A stretch of DNA of 64,000 nt from Paenibacillus ihumii (GTDB lineage: Bacteria > Bacillota > Bacilli > Paenibacillales > Paenibacillaceae). The notes below the pieces were generated by a model. That model saw nothing but the letters and a program-made list of their open reading frames with translations. It had not been told where the DNA came from and ran no database searches. The translations under genes were made by a program, and so were the position numbers. The DNA is taken from NCBI RefSeq assembly GCF_001403875.1, contig NZ_LN884298.1:186001-250000 (forward strand). The letters are read 5' to 3'. Shown one piece after another: positions 45,143 through 54,107 of the stretch; the stretch's first letter is position 1; each line of letters starts with the position of its first letter.

Positions 45143-45184
45143 AACCCGCTATAAAGCGGGTCTCACGGCTCGCTATTAAGCGGG
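45143..45184. other. Paired ACCCGCT / AGCGGGT hairpin
   Basis: ACCCGCT-ATAA-AGCGGGT forms a perfect hairpin (about 45143-45161), and a further AGCGGGT follows at about 45178, allowing alternative pairing. An A-run precedes it, so it could end transcripts on the minus strand, but it is over 500 bp from glnS. Confidence 0.45.
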
Positions 45185-45349
45185 TATTTTGTAGCGGTAA
45201 ATGCACTATGCTCGGCAGATAGCCCATGCACATGCACTCCGCGGATAGACCATACACATACAGTTCACATATACACCGATGACTTAAACTTCGTAAATAC
45301 ACCACAAAATAAACACGCAATGTACCACTCTATACACCACGCAAATGTT

Positions 45350-45640
45350 CTGCAGAAATGTACTACACAAGTGCACTACACAAATACATTACACAAGTAC
45401 ATTACACAAGTGCACTACGCAAGTACATACACAGGTACACTACGCAAGTACACTACACAAGTGCACTACACAAGTGCACTACACAAGTGCATTACACAAG
45501 TGCACTACACAGGTACATTACACAAGTGCACTACACAAGTGCACTACACAGGTACATTACACAGGTACACTACGCAAGTGCACTACACAAGCACTACGCA
45601 AGTGCACTATGCAAGCGCACTATGCAAGCGCACTATGTAT
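45350..45640. repeat. 13-bp minisatellite, about 22 units
   Basis: Variants of CACAAGTGCACTA / CACAAGTACATTA repeat with a 13-bp period. Because 13 is not a multiple of three, all three plus frames stay open and encode the same 13-residue periodic peptide (YTSALHKCTTQVH). Confidence 0.9.
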
Positions 45641-45717
45641 ATGCATCAAGCAAATCTACTGTGTACGTAACACTATACTCATCTGCATTATGCACGCAGT
45701 ACCTTTATATCCCTAAT

Positions 45718-47424
45718 TTACTTTTTGGCGGGAAGCTGGAAGGAGCTCTTCAACGAAACGATCAGGTTAAAGACCGGGCGGCCCGGCTCCGAATATTTGG
45801 AGTCCACGTTGAAATAACCGTGCCGGAAAAACTGGAATTTATCCTGCGGCTTCACATCCTTCAAACCAGGCTCCACAAAGCCTTGAACCACCTTCAGAGA
45901 GTTGGGGTTGAGGTAGTCCATGAAGGTTTTCTCTTCGCCGGCTTCCTCGTCGTCGAGCTGAATTTCTTCTTCTACTTGCTCCTCCAGAATAAGTGGCTCA
46001 TACAGCCGGAATTCCGCAGGCACTGCCTGAGAAGCGTCCACCCAATGGATCGTGCCCTTCACCTTGCGGCCGGTAAAGCCGCTGCCGCTCTTCGTTTCCG
46101 GGTCATAGGTGCAGTGGATTTCAAGCACATTGCCTTCCTCATCCTTGATCACGTCATTGCATTTGATGAAGTAAGCATGCTTCAAGCGAACCTCATTGCC
46201 CGGGAACAAGCGAAAATATTTGCTTGGCGGATTCTCCATGAAATCTTCACGCTCAATGTAAATTTCCCGGGAGAACGGGATTTGGCGATGTCCCATTTCC
46301 GGATTCTCACTATTATTCTCGGCTTCGAGCAGCTCGCTTTGCCCTTCCGGGTAATTCGTGATCACGACCTTGAGCGGATCAAGGACAGCCATCGTTCTAG
46401 GCGCCTTCAGCTTCAAATCCTCGCGGATGAAATGATCGAGCATTTTCAGATCGATTTCCCCATACGCTTTGGATACTCCGGCTTCGAATACGAACGCCTT
46501 GATGGCTTCCGGTGTCACACCCCGGCGGCGCAGGCCGGATATCGTCGGCATCCTTGGATCGTCCCAGCCATCCACGATACCCTCGTCGACCAGCAGCTTC
46601 AGCTTGCGTTTGCTAGTTACCGTTTGTGTCAGATTCAGGCGGCCAAATTCATATTGACGCGGAACGCTTGGCATTTCCGTCTCCTCAATGACCCAATCGT
46701 AGAACGGCCGTTGATCCTCAAACTCCGTCGTACAGAGGGAATGCGTGATGCCCTCAATCGCATCCTCCAGGGGATGGGCATACGTATACATCGGATAGAT
46801 GCACCACTTGTCTCCCGTGTTATGGTGCGAAGCATGAAGGATTCGATAAATGACCGGATCCCTTAAGTTAATATTAGGCGAAGCCATGTCGATTTTGGCG
46901 CGCAGCACCTTCTCGCCGTCCTTGAATTCACCCGCGCGCATGCGGGCAAACAAATCCAGGTTCTCCTCCACGGAACGGTCGCGGTACGGGCTGTTCTGTC
47001 CTGGCTCGGTCAACGTCCCGCGAGTCGCGCGAATTTCCTCCGGGCTCTGATCATCGACGTAAGCCTTGCCTTTCTTGATCAGCACAATCGCCCGCTGATA
47101 CATCTCCTCGAAATAATCGGAAGCAAAATGCAGCTCTTCCCAATCAAAGCCAAGCCACTTCACGTCTTCCTTGATCGAATTGACGTATTCTACGTCCTCC
47201 TTGACAGGATTCGTATCGTCAAAGCGCAGGTGGGTGCGTCCGCCGAATTCATCCGCAATCGTGAAGTTAAGCCAAATTGCCTTGGCATGGCCGATATGCA
47301 AATAACCGTTAGGCTCCGGCGGAAAGCGCGTAACGATCTCCTTCACCTTGCCGCTCTTCAGATCCTCGGTAATAATATTCTTAATAAAGTTTGGAGGGGT
47401 ACTGTTACTGCTGTTATGCTCCAC
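45718..47424 (-). CDS. glnS: Glutaminyl-tRNA synthetase
   Basis: GlnRS directly charges tRNA-Gln. The class I signatures are [16 protein letters not shown] (HIGH) and [11 protein letters not shown] (KMSKS-type). The anticodon-binding beta-barrels occupy the C-terminal third ([22 protein letters not shown]). The frame opens at 47526, but a GTG at 47422-47424 with GGAAAGG nine bases upstream gives 568 aa, close to E. coli GlnRS. Most Firmicutes lack GlnRS and use GatCAB, so its presence is notable. Confidence 0.93.
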   Translation of the reverse strand: MEHNSSNSTPPNFIKNIITEDLKSGKVKEIVTRFPPEPNGYLHIGHAKAIWLNFTIADEFGGRTHLRFDDTNPVKEDVEYVNSIKEDVKWLGFDWEELHFASDYFEEMYQRAIVLIKKGKAYVDDQSPEEIRATRGTLTEPGQNSPYRDRSVEENLDLFARMRAGEFKDGEKVLRAKIDMASPNINLRDPVIYRILHASHHNTGDKWCIYPMYTYAHPLEDAIEGITHSLCTTEFEDQRPFYDWVIEETEMPSVPRQYEFGRLNLTQTVTSKRKLKLLVDEGIVDGWDDPRMPTISGLRRRGVTPEAIKAFVFEAGVSKAYGEIDLKMLDHFIREDLKLKAPRTMAVLDPLKVVITNYPEGQSELLEAENNSENPEMGHRQIPFSREIYIEREDFMENPPSKYFRLFPGNEVRLKHAYFIKCNDVIKDEEGNVLEIHCTYDPETKSGSGFTGRKVKGTIHWVDASQAVPAEFRLYEPLILEEQVEEEIQLDDEEAGEEKTFMDYLNPNSLKVVQGFVEPGLKDVKPQDKFQFFRHGYFNVDSKYSEPGRPVFNLIVSLKSSFQLPAKK

Positions 47425-47816
47425 GGATATCAACCTTTCCTTAAATGATAAGCCTCGTTCTGACCCGATTTTCTTCTTATAAATATACCGATAACTTCGC
47501 AATAGTTCAATGGCAGGGCTTTTCACGGCATCTTCGAGTGGGCGCTGTCAGGCGTTTTTTGTTATGATATAAGACAGTGTAACTTCGAAGTCTCTGCATC
47601 CTTATATCACAAAAAAATCCCGCTAAAGGCGGTCTGCTTCTTGGAAGGTGTCCCGATAGATGTTTTGTATTGATAGGCCAGCGTAACTTCAGAGTCTTTG
47701 CATCCTTATATCACTGAAAAACTCACGCTAAATACAATCTGGCACCTTGGAGGTGCCGCGGCAGACGTTTTTGTTATGATAAAAACCATCCATTCTCGCG
47801 AAAGGACGTATAAACT
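47425..47816. other. glnS-DUF2164 divergent gap with a tandem duplication
   Basis: The 392-bp gap is dominated by a two-copy repeat of about 107 bp (47554-47766). The second copy contains a strong hairpin GGCACCT-TGG-AGGTGCC, followed 10 nt later by TTTTT. Confidence 0.6.
47554..47766. repeat. Diverged tandem duplication of about 107 bp
   Basis: Copies begin at GTTTTT(T) at 47554 and 47662, and a third start word lies at 47767. Both share GTAACTTC, AGTCT and GCATCCTTATATCAC, with about three quarters identity. Confidence 0.8.
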
Positions 47817-48077
47817 ATGAGTATTACCCCTTTAAAGCTGCCTAGAGAGCAGCGCGAACAAATTATAGCGCTTATTCAGGAATATTTCGAAATGGAACGA
47901 GGCGAACAAATCGGTGACTTGGCCGCGGACGGTATGCTCGATTTTTTTCTGAAACAAATCGGCCCTTATGTATACAACCAGGCACTTGGCGACTGTCGGC
48001 AGCTCGTAAACGAGAAAATGGCATCGCTGGAGGAAGACATCTATGCGCTTGAACTAAAGCCCAAGCGGACCAGATAA
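47817..48077 (+). CDS. DUF2164 family protein
   Basis: An 86-aa protein of the DUF2164 family (PLKLPREQREQIIALIQEYF, GDLAADGMLDFFLKQIGPYVYNQ). Its function is unknown; it is predicted helical and cytosolic. The ATG has GAAAGGA upstream. It is divergent from glnS. Confidence 0.88.
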   Translation: MSITPLKLPREQREQIIALIQEYFEMERGEQIGDLAADGMLDFFLKQIGPYVYNQALGDCRQLVNEKMASLEEDIYALELKPKRTR

Positions 48078-48291
48078 TAAAAGGGAGTAGAAGCCCCTCC
48101 CTCTCTTCGGGTGCCTTACCGTGCATCATCGGAACCCAACCCGGGCCCTGGTCCTGCTCCTAACCCGAAAGAAACCCAATTGAAACCCAATCGAACCCGA
48201 TCAAATCCCGATCAATCTCATCAAATCCTGACTGATCGGTACCGATCCGAATTCCGGCAATGAATCCCGATCCGAATTCCGGCCCGAGCCC
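48078..48291. other. Low-complexity stretch after DUF2164
   Basis: The 214-bp gap is rich in degenerate AACCCAATCGAACCCGATCAAATC-like words (about 48136-48230) and two copies of GATCCGAATTCCGG (48246-48259 and 48269-48282). No gene is seen. Confidence 0.6.
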
Positions 48292-48891
48292 CTATCCATG
48301 TCCCGATCCGGATTCTGGACTTGGGCCGCCCCCGGCTCGAGACAGCGCTTCTTCCCGTCTGCTCTGGGCGGAAGCCTCCAAAGCAATCGGGTACCACATC
48401 AAGATATCGTCCACGAACTCCCCTTCAATGCAATACTCGGCAATCAGCCTGCCCTGCACCATAAATCCGCAGCTCTCATAAAATGCAACAGCGCATGGGT
48501 TTGTGCTGAGCACGCGTAGCGACAGCTTTCCGATTCCCTCCTCCGTAGCCAGCTTCTTCACTGCTGCCATTAGCTTGCTGCCGATCCCGAGCCGCCGGTA
48601 GGAAGGGTGGATCGCCAAATGAATCTCGTATACATGGCGATGGCATGCCATCGACGTCGGCGCGGCAAAGCCCAAATACCCGCATACCTTCTCATCGATT
48701 CCGGCCACCAGTTGTCCTCCGGGCGGGCATTTCCGCAAATATTGCTCCCGGGAGGCCCATTTGACAGGAGACGGGCTTGTCCTGCTGTCCCATACTATTT
48801 CATCAAGCTGCATTAACTGAGCCGCATCACGCAACTCCGACCGCCTGATCCATATCCCGGAATCCCGGTGCAAATCCGATTGATCAGCCAT
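48292..48891 (-). CDS. GNAT family N-acetyltransferase
   Basis: A GNAT acetyltransferase of about 199 aa. The acetyl-CoA loop is LAIHPSYRRLGIGSKLMAAV, preceded by VAGIDEKVCGYLGFAAP and followed by LSTNPCAVAFYESCGF. The last 30 residues are a Ser/Gly/Glu-rich tail encoded in the GATCCGG-repeat area and may not be conserved. The ATG at 48889-48891 is preferred over one at 48903 that touches AAAGGG. The substrate is unknown. Confidence 0.88.
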   Translation of the reverse strand: MADQSDLHRDSGIWIRRSELRDAAQLMQLDEIVWDSRTSPSPVKWASREQYLRKCPPGGQLVAGIDEKVCGYLGFAAPTSMACHRHVYEIHLAIHPSYRRLGIGSKLMAAVKKLATEEGIGKLSLRVLSTNPCAVAFYESCGFMVQGRLIAEYCIEGEFVDDILMWYPIALEASAQSRREEALSRAGGGPSPESGSGHG

Positions 48892-49204
48892 GAATGCCGC
48901 CATCCCTTTCCATCGTCCAATAATCGTCCAATAATGGATGTACTGCCATTTATTATACCACTATAAGGAACTTGCTCAAAAACCATCATATTGCATTGTT
49001 CGCGGCTGTCTGCACCAGATCATCCAGGGATACGCAATAACGAATGCGGCGGTAAGCGCCGCCCTCCCCGCAGGACGCGGGCGCAGCAGGACGAACGCAC
49101 TATCTGCATGAAAAAGAAAAAGCCCTTGCGGGCTTTCCTATACATATACACAAAGCTATCCAGTATCGCGCAATCTTATTCACTCTGCTGGCGCGCAATC
49201 CTAT
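48892..49204. other. Gap between the GNAT and molybdopterin oxidoreductase genes
   Basis: The 313-bp gap contains only the terminator at 49111-49137. Nothing else was recognised. Confidence 0.6.
49111..49137 (-). terminator. Intrinsic terminator downstream of the molybdopterin oxidoreductase gene
   Basis: The stem AAAGCCC-GCAA-GGGCTTT is followed by TTCTTTTTC on the minus strand, about 70 bp past the stop at 49205. Confidence 0.85.
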
Positions 49205-51289
49205 TCACTCCGCCAGGCCCTTCCCTTGACGCTTTACCTCGACAACTGTCGAGAAGAAGGTCGCCCCGTTGCCCATATCGGAGAGGCGCTCCGGAGTCAG
49301 CGCATTCGCGCGCTGGCGCTTGCCCTCCTCCTCCCACCACAGCCCCTGGCTGACGACGGTTCCTGGCAGCATCTTATCTGTTACCTGTGCGGTTACGGCA
49401 AAATGGCCGCGATCGTTCCAGACAAGCACCTCATCCCCATCCGCTATTCCCCGGACTTCGGCATCCAGCGGATGGATTTGCAGCGCTGGCCCCTTCTCCA
49501 ACGCTGCCAGCTTCTTCACATTAGCGAAATTGGAATTAAGGAAGCTGTGGTTCGGCGGCGAGATGAACATAAGCGGATAGAGAGAGCCCTTGCCCGGGCG
49601 CCGCACCCCGTCGTAGCCCTCGACGAGCGGAACATAGGTCGGCAGCGGCGGAAGGCCGGCATCCGCCATGCGCTGCGAATACAGCTCGATTTTGCCGGAT
49701 GGGGTGGGAAGCGTCTCTAAATAACGCTTCTGATGCTCCATATTCAGCTTGAGGAAGCGATGCTCCTTCAGCCCTTCCAGTGTCACAGACTCGATATAGG
49801 GGTTAGCCGGATGATCAAGCGCCTGGCGAATCATGTCCTCCTCCGTATCCTGGAAGGCTTCCTCGGCGAAGCCCATCGCTTGGGCGAGCAGCTTGAACAC
49901 CTCTATATTGCTTTTGCTCTCTCCTTGTGGAGGGATGACGGGCTCTTGAAGCTGTACATAGTGATGCCAATACGATGAATATAAGTCCATGTTCTCGAAG
50001 GTCGAGGTCGCCGGCAGGACGATATCCGCATATTTGGCCGTATCGGTCATGAACAGGTCGTGCACTACTGTGAACAAATCCTCGCGCTGCAAGCCCTGTT
50101 CCACTTTTTCCGTCTCGGGTGCGACCACGGCCGGATTGGAACAGTAGACAAACATCCCGCGAATCGGCGGATCCAGGGACAGCAGCGCCTCGCCAAGCTG
50201 GTTCATGCTGACGACCCGGGCATCCGGATTCGGCCGGAGATCGGGACGGGCTAATGCGGCTTCATTGAATTTCGCGTAATCGCCGTTCGATTTGATCGCT
50301 CCGCCGCCCTCGACGAGCCATTGCCCGGTCAATGCGGGAAGACAAGCGATCGCCCTTACGTTCATGCCTCCGTTGTCATGATGCTGAAGACCATTGCCGA
50401 TCTGAATGAACGCCGGGGACGTCTCCCCGTACATCTCGGCCAGCTTGACGATATCCTCCGCCGGAACGCCGGTAATTGCGGCCACCTTGTCCGGTGTATA
50501 CTGCTTCACATGCTCGCGCAGCTCCTTATGGCCGACGGTATATTTCTTCAGGAACTTCTCGTTTACCAATCCCCGCTCAAACAGAACATGCATCATACCA
50601 AGGGCCAGGGCGGCATCCGTTCCTGGATGGAGCGGAATGAACCAGTCCGCCCGATCGCCAGTCCGATTTCGGTGCACATCGATTACTACCAGCTTTGCGC
50701 CTTGCTTGCGTGCTTTCTCCATAATTGACCACGCGTGCATATTCGTGCTGATCGTGTTCTGCCCCCATACGATGAACAGCTTAGCCTTGACGCTAGCCTC
50801 CGGGCTCGTTCCCGCCATGAATCCCATCGTATATCTCCAGCCAGCGTTTCCGGCGGCACAGCAAATGCCTTGATCCAGCCGGGTTGACCCAAGCCGGTGA
50901 AAGAAGCGGCGATCCATGCCTTCTACGCTGATCACTCCCATATTGCCATAGAAGCTGTAAGGCATAATGCTCTCGGATCCGTAATCACGAATCAGCTCCG
51001 TAAATCTCCCCGCAATCTCGCCGATAGCCTCTTCCCAGGTGATCCGTTCGAATTTCCCTTCACCCTTGGCCCCCGTTCGCCGCAGCGGATAGAGGATGCG
51101 TTCAGGGTGATAGACCCGCTCCGTCATATTGCGGACCTTATTGCAAATAGCCCCCCTCGTGATCGGATGCTCGGGATTCCCCGTCACCTTTACAATTTTC
51201 CCGTCTTCTTTATGCAATAACAGGCCGCAAGTGTCCGGGCAATCCAGGGGACACACAGCCGGAAATATCCCGTCCTGTTCATGAATCAT
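49205..51289 (-). CDS. Molybdopterin-dependent oxidoreductase (YyaE-like, formate dehydrogenase/DMSO reductase family)
   Basis: A 694-aa enzyme with an N-terminal [4Fe-4S] motif (VCPLDCPDTCG ... GAICNK, about 9-47), then Molybdopterin domain landmarks (GICCAAGNAGWRYTMG, FIVWGQNTISTNMHAW) and a C-terminal dinucleotide-binding domain (FISPPNHSFLNSNFANV). There is no signal peptide, so it is cytosolic. B. subtilis YyaE is the nearest type I recall; substrate unknown. The ATG at 51287-51289 has AAAGGTG upstream. It is downstream of focA and nox on the same strand. Confidence 0.88.
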   Translation of the reverse strand: MIHEQDGIFPAVCPLDCPDTCGLLLHKEDGKIVKVTGNPEHPITRGAICNKVRNMTERVYHPERILYPLRRTGAKGEGKFERITWEEAIGEIAGRFTELIRDYGSESIMPYSFYGNMGVISVEGMDRRFFHRLGSTRLDQGICCAAGNAGWRYTMGFMAGTSPEASVKAKLFIVWGQNTISTNMHAWSIMEKARKQGAKLVVIDVHRNRTGDRADWFIPLHPGTDAALALGMMHVLFERGLVNEKFLKKYTVGHKELREHVKQYTPDKVAAITGVPAEDIVKLAEMYGETSPAFIQIGNGLQHHDNGGMNVRAIACLPALTGQWLVEGGGAIKSNGDYAKFNEAALARPDLRPNPDARVVSMNQLGEALLSLDPPIRGMFVYCSNPAVVAPETEKVEQGLQREDLFTVVHDLFMTDTAKYADIVLPATSTFENMDLYSSYWHHYVQLQEPVIPPQGESKSNIEVFKLLAQAMGFAEEAFQDTEEDMIRQALDHPANPYIESVTLEGLKEHRFLKLNMEHQKRYLETLPTPSGKIELYSQRMADAGLPPLPTYVPLVEGYDGVRRPGKGSLYPLMFISPPNHSFLNSNFANVKKLAALEKGPALQIHPLDAEVRGIADGDEVLVWNDRGHFAVTAQVTDKMLPGTVVSQGLWWEEEGKRQRANALTPERLSDMGNGATFFSTVVEVKRQGKGLAE

Positions 51290-51602
51290 CTCATACACAC
51301 CTTTCCAAACAAACAATAGGCAAAAAACATACTGATCAATCTATCATATAGCTCTTTGCAAATTCATGTAAAGTATAATTGAGTTTAGATAGGTTGAGTT
51401 TAGATAGGTTGAGTTTAGATAGGTTGAGTTTAGATAGGTTGAGTTTAGATAGGTTGAGTTTAGATAGGTTGAGTTTAGACGATTGAGCTCCGGAGCGCCG
51501 CTGTATCGCATGGAACGCCAAATAGCCCTCCCTCCCGGCATGATGCCGGGCATAGGAGAGGCTGCTGATTGAAATGGCTTCTTTTCCTGGATTCTTCAGA
51601 TT
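51290..51602. other. focA-molybdopterin oxidoreductase gap with a 15-bp minisatellite
   Basis: The 313-bp gap holds seven copies of a 15-bp repeat (51379-51483) and a GCCGGGCATAGG-type inverted stretch (about 51531-51556, GCCGGCATGATGCCGGGC). Short ORFs here follow the repeat. Confidence 0.65.
51379..51483. repeat. 15-bp tandem repeat TTGAGTTTAGATAGG, seven copies
   Basis: Six perfect copies and a seventh with three changes. It lies between focA and the downstream molybdopterin oxidoreductase gene and would be transcribed if they share an mRNA. Confidence 0.95.
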
Positions 51603-52424
51603 TCAAGCCGATTTCCGGTTGCCTGCGGCGGCCGGACTGGAAACGGCCTGTTCGTTCCGGTTCTTCAGATAAGCCGTCCAGTAGGCCCCTGCGACAAACA
51701 AAGCTCCGCCGGTCAAATTGCCTAGCCAGACAGGCACGAAATTTCGAAAGTAATCTTCCCAAGAGAAATAACCCTCAAATATCGCCGCGGGAAGAAGGAA
51801 CATATTGGCGACAACGTGCTGGAAGCCGATGGCGACAAAAGCCATCGTCGGGAACCAGATGCCGAGAATTTTGCCGCTGATATTATCGGCGCCGTAGGAC
51901 AGCCACACGGCAAGCGCAACAAGCCAGTTGCAGCCGATCCCGGATACGAAGGCCTGCAGGAAGCTGTCATCCAGCTTGTGCCCGGCCATCGCGATCAATT
52001 TATCAAGATAAGGACCGCTGGAGGTCAGCCCGACGACATGCCCGAAGAAATAAGCTACAAAGACGGCGCCGAGAAAATTGGCCAGGGTGATAAGCACGAT
52101 ATTCTTTAACATTTCCAGCGTCGTAATACGGCCGGCCATCCGCGCGAGCGGCACGGCCATCATATTGCCCGTCAGCAGCTCGCCGCCTGCGAGCAGAACG
52201 AGGATGAGGCCGATAGGGAACACGGCGGCCCCGATGAAGTTGACAATGCTTCCCCACTCCTGCGGCGCATTACTGATCACCCGAATGTCGAGCAAAAAAC
52301 CGAGAGCGATAAAAGCTCCGCCGAGAAAACCCAATATAATCACAGTCAGCAGCGGATTCCGCGCCTTCTGGACTCCCGTATCCACGGTTATTTCCGCAAT
52401 TTGCGGCGGTTTGTAATAAGCCAT
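51603..52424 (-). CDS. Formate/nitrite transporter family channel (FocA/NirC)
   Basis: A 273-aa FNT-family pentameric channel protein with six helices; landmarks are GGELLTGNMM, ANFLGAVFVAYFFGH, SGIGCNWLVALAVWLSYGA and GFQHVVANMFLLP. It passes formate, nitrite or hydrosulfide. The ATG at 52422-52424 has AGGGAG nine bases upstream. Between nox and a molybdopterin oxidoreductase, formate is the more likely substrate (inference). Confidence 0.92.
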   Translation of the reverse strand: MAYYKPPQIAEITVDTGVQKARNPLLTVIILGFLGGAFIALGFLLDIRVISNAPQEWGSIVNFIGAAVFPIGLILVLLAGGELLTGNMMAVPLARMAGRITTLEMLKNIVLITLANFLGAVFVAYFFGHVVGLTSSGPYLDKLIAMAGHKLDDSFLQAFVSGIGCNWLVALAVWLSYGADNISGKILGIWFPTMAFVAIGFQHVVANMFLLPAAIFEGYFSWEDYFRNFVPVWLGNLTGGALFVAGAYWTAYLKNRNEQAVSSPAAAGNRKSA

Positions 52425-52543
52425 GGTAATCATCTCCCTTGAACTGAGCAGTACCAACCGGGCAGTACTCTGTCTATATATTTCCTTCTCATTGTACCGT
52501 GCCCCGGTGTGCCCGCAATGTAATATAAGTCACCTCAGGCATG

Positions 52544-52590
52544 AAAGAAGCCACTGCACAGGGCATGACCCCCGCAGTGGCTATATTCTT
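52544..52590 (-). terminator. Intrinsic terminator downstream of nox
   Basis: The stem AGCCACTGC / GCAGTGGCT with a loop of about 16 nt is followed by TCTTTC on the minus strand, about 35 bp past the nox stop. It would separate nox from focA at least partly. Confidence 0.75.
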
Positions 52591-52623
52591 TTAAGGCAGG
52601 GATTGCTTCCAGTCACTCCTCGA

Positions 52624-53985
52624 TCAGACGTGGACGATTTCCTGAGCCGGCACTTCAGGAAGCACCTGCAGTCCCGCACTGTTCAAGAAATTCCATGGCT
52701 TGTTAAAATGCGGCTGAAAGAAGAAATCGACGAACGCCAGCTCCTCCATCTTCATATCATTTTGGATGCAGACGGAGATGGTATTGATCGATTGCGTCAA
52801 GTCCACCTTGGACATAATTTGCGCGCCCAGAATCCGCCGGGTCCCCTGCTCATATACGAGCTTCAGCGTAACCTTTTCATGGCTAGGCATAAACTCCGGA
52901 CGATAGCTGTCGGTTACCAGCACCGATTCCGCTTCAAGTCCCGCTTCCTTGGCTGCTATCTCCGTCAGCCCGGTGGCTGCAATGTTGTTCTCATAAATCT
53001 TGATACCTGAGGTTCCCTGGGTTCCAAGATATTTCACCGTCGGCGATACCAGATTGCGGGCGGCCAGCGTCCCCATGCGCACGGCATTGGTGGCAAGAGG
53101 AATATACGCATGGCTCTTAAGCGGATTGTAGTATACGGCGCAGCTGTCGCCTGCAGCGAACACATCGCGCTTGCTCGTACGCATATACTCATCTACGAGG
53201 ATCGCCCCATTATCCAGCATATCGACCTGGCCCTTCAGCAGCTCCGTATTCGGCTTGAAGCCGATGCATAGAATGACAACGTCGGCCGCATAGCGCCCAT
53301 GATCGGTCACGACAGCTCTCACCTTGCCCTCTTCGCCCTCAAACCGCGTAACCTTCTCGCCAAGCGCTAGTGAAATACCGCGATCACGAAGGGTATTCTC
53401 AATAACATCCGTATATTCCTCGTCAAGATATTTGCTTAGAATCCGCTCCTCCGCATCAATCAGCGTGACGCTCTTGCCGTTCATCTGAAAAGCCTCGACC
53501 AATTCAATACCGATATATCCGGCGCCGACCACGACGATATTTTGCGCCTCCTTCCCTTTCTCAATAATCAAGTTGGAATGATTGAAGTTTTTGGACAGAA
53601 TGATGTTATCCAGTTCGATCCCTGGAAATTGAGGAACTACGGGCCACGATCCCGTCGTAACAATCAGCTTGTCGAAACGATCGGTAAATTCCTCCCCGGT
53701 CTGCAAGCGGCGAGCCGTCAGCTGCTTCCGGTCTGTGTCTACGTAGGTCACTTCATGAAGCATTTTCGTCTCTACGCCAAGCTCCGCAAGCTGCTCAGGC
53801 GATGAGTAGAACAAGCCTTGGGGATCCTTCACTACGCCGCCGACATACAGGGCGATTCCGCACGACAGGAATGAAATATTGTCGTTGCGCTCATACACGG
53901 TTATCTCTGCCTCAGGATATAATTTTGCTGTATTTACGATAGCTGCCGTCCCCGCATGCGTACATCCAATAACTGCTACTCTCAT
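52624..53985 (-). CDS. nox: NADH oxidase / CoA-disulfide reductase family flavoprotein
   Basis: A 453-aa FAD- and NADH-binding enzyme. The FAD motif VAVIGCTHAG includes the catalytic His10. The redox cysteine is in ISFLSCGIALY (about residue 43), and the NADH motif is IVVVGAGYIGIELVEAF. The combination His10 plus a single redox Cys is typical of water-forming NADH oxidases of the Nox type, although a CoA-disulfide reductase cannot be excluded. It stands first in the redox cluster, behind a promoter with three Rex-like boxes. Confidence 0.88.
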   Translation of the reverse strand: MRVAVIGCTHAGTAAIVNTAKLYPEAEITVYERNDNISFLSCGIALYVGGVVKDPQGLFYSSPEQLAELGVETKMLHEVTYVDTDRKQLTARRLQTGEEFTDRFDKLIVTTGSWPVVPQFPGIELDNIILSKNFNHSNLIIEKGKEAQNIVVVGAGYIGIELVEAFQMNGKSVTLIDAEERILSKYLDEEYTDVIENTLRDRGISLALGEKVTRFEGEEGKVRAVVTDHGRYAADVVILCIGFKPNTELLKGQVDMLDNGAILVDEYMRTSKRDVFAAGDSCAVYYNPLKSHAYIPLATNAVRMGTLAARNLVSPTVKYLGTQGTSGIKIYENNIAATGLTEIAAKEAGLEAESVLVTDSYRPEFMPSHEKVTLKLVYEQGTRRILGAQIMSKVDLTQSINTISVCIQNDMKMEELAFVDFFFQPHFNKPWNFLNSAGLQVLPEVPAQEIVHV

Positions 53986-54048
53986 GGTTTCTCTTCCTCC
54001 TTAGTAATGACCCGATGTTATATATTGTTCAATTATCGGGATGTTTAT

Positions 54049-54064
54049 TGTGAAATATATCACT
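54049..54064. promoter_or_regulatory. Rex/Fnr-like box 1 in the nox leader
   Basis: TGTGA-N6-TCACT (wider TTGTGAAATATATCACTT, 15 of 18 to a typical Rex site). It lies downstream of the predicted transcription start. Confidence 0.6.
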
Positions 54065-54080
54065 TATGAAAATAAAATAT

Positions 54081-54096
54081 TGTGAAATCATTCACC
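54081..54096. promoter_or_regulatory. Rex/Fnr-like box 2 at the nox transcription start
   Basis: TGTGA-N6-TCACC (wider TTGTGAAATCATTCACCT, 16 of 18 to a typical Rex site), about +5 to +20 relative to the predicted start. Confidence 0.6.
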
Positions 54097-54107
54097 TTGT
54101 GATCTCT

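Larger units (their letters stand above)
44430..45717. other. 1.3-kb gene-free region upstream of DUF378
   Basis: From left to right it holds a four-unit dyad element (44529-44715), a pyrimidine-rich stretch with repeated CCTGCTACTTC-like words (about 44740-44900), hairpins at 45143-45184 and a 13-bp minisatellite (about 45350-45640). The ORFs here come from repeats. Confidence 0.7.

Noticed and set aside
45320..46866. Long plus-strand ORFs (116, 123 and 502 codons) with YTSALHKCTTQVH repeats
   Set aside because: They arise from a 13-bp repeat that keeps all three frames open, and the 502-codon frame continues antisense through glnS.
47744..47770. T-box-like GGTGCCGCGG near glnS
   Set aside because: It lies on the strand leading to DUF2164, not glnS. 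It lacks the stem I features and the exact GGNACC core, and it belongs to a degenerate duplication.
51336..51553. Small ORFs with NLSKL repeats
   Set aside because: They are translations of a 15-bp tandem repeat with no ribosome binding site or family match.
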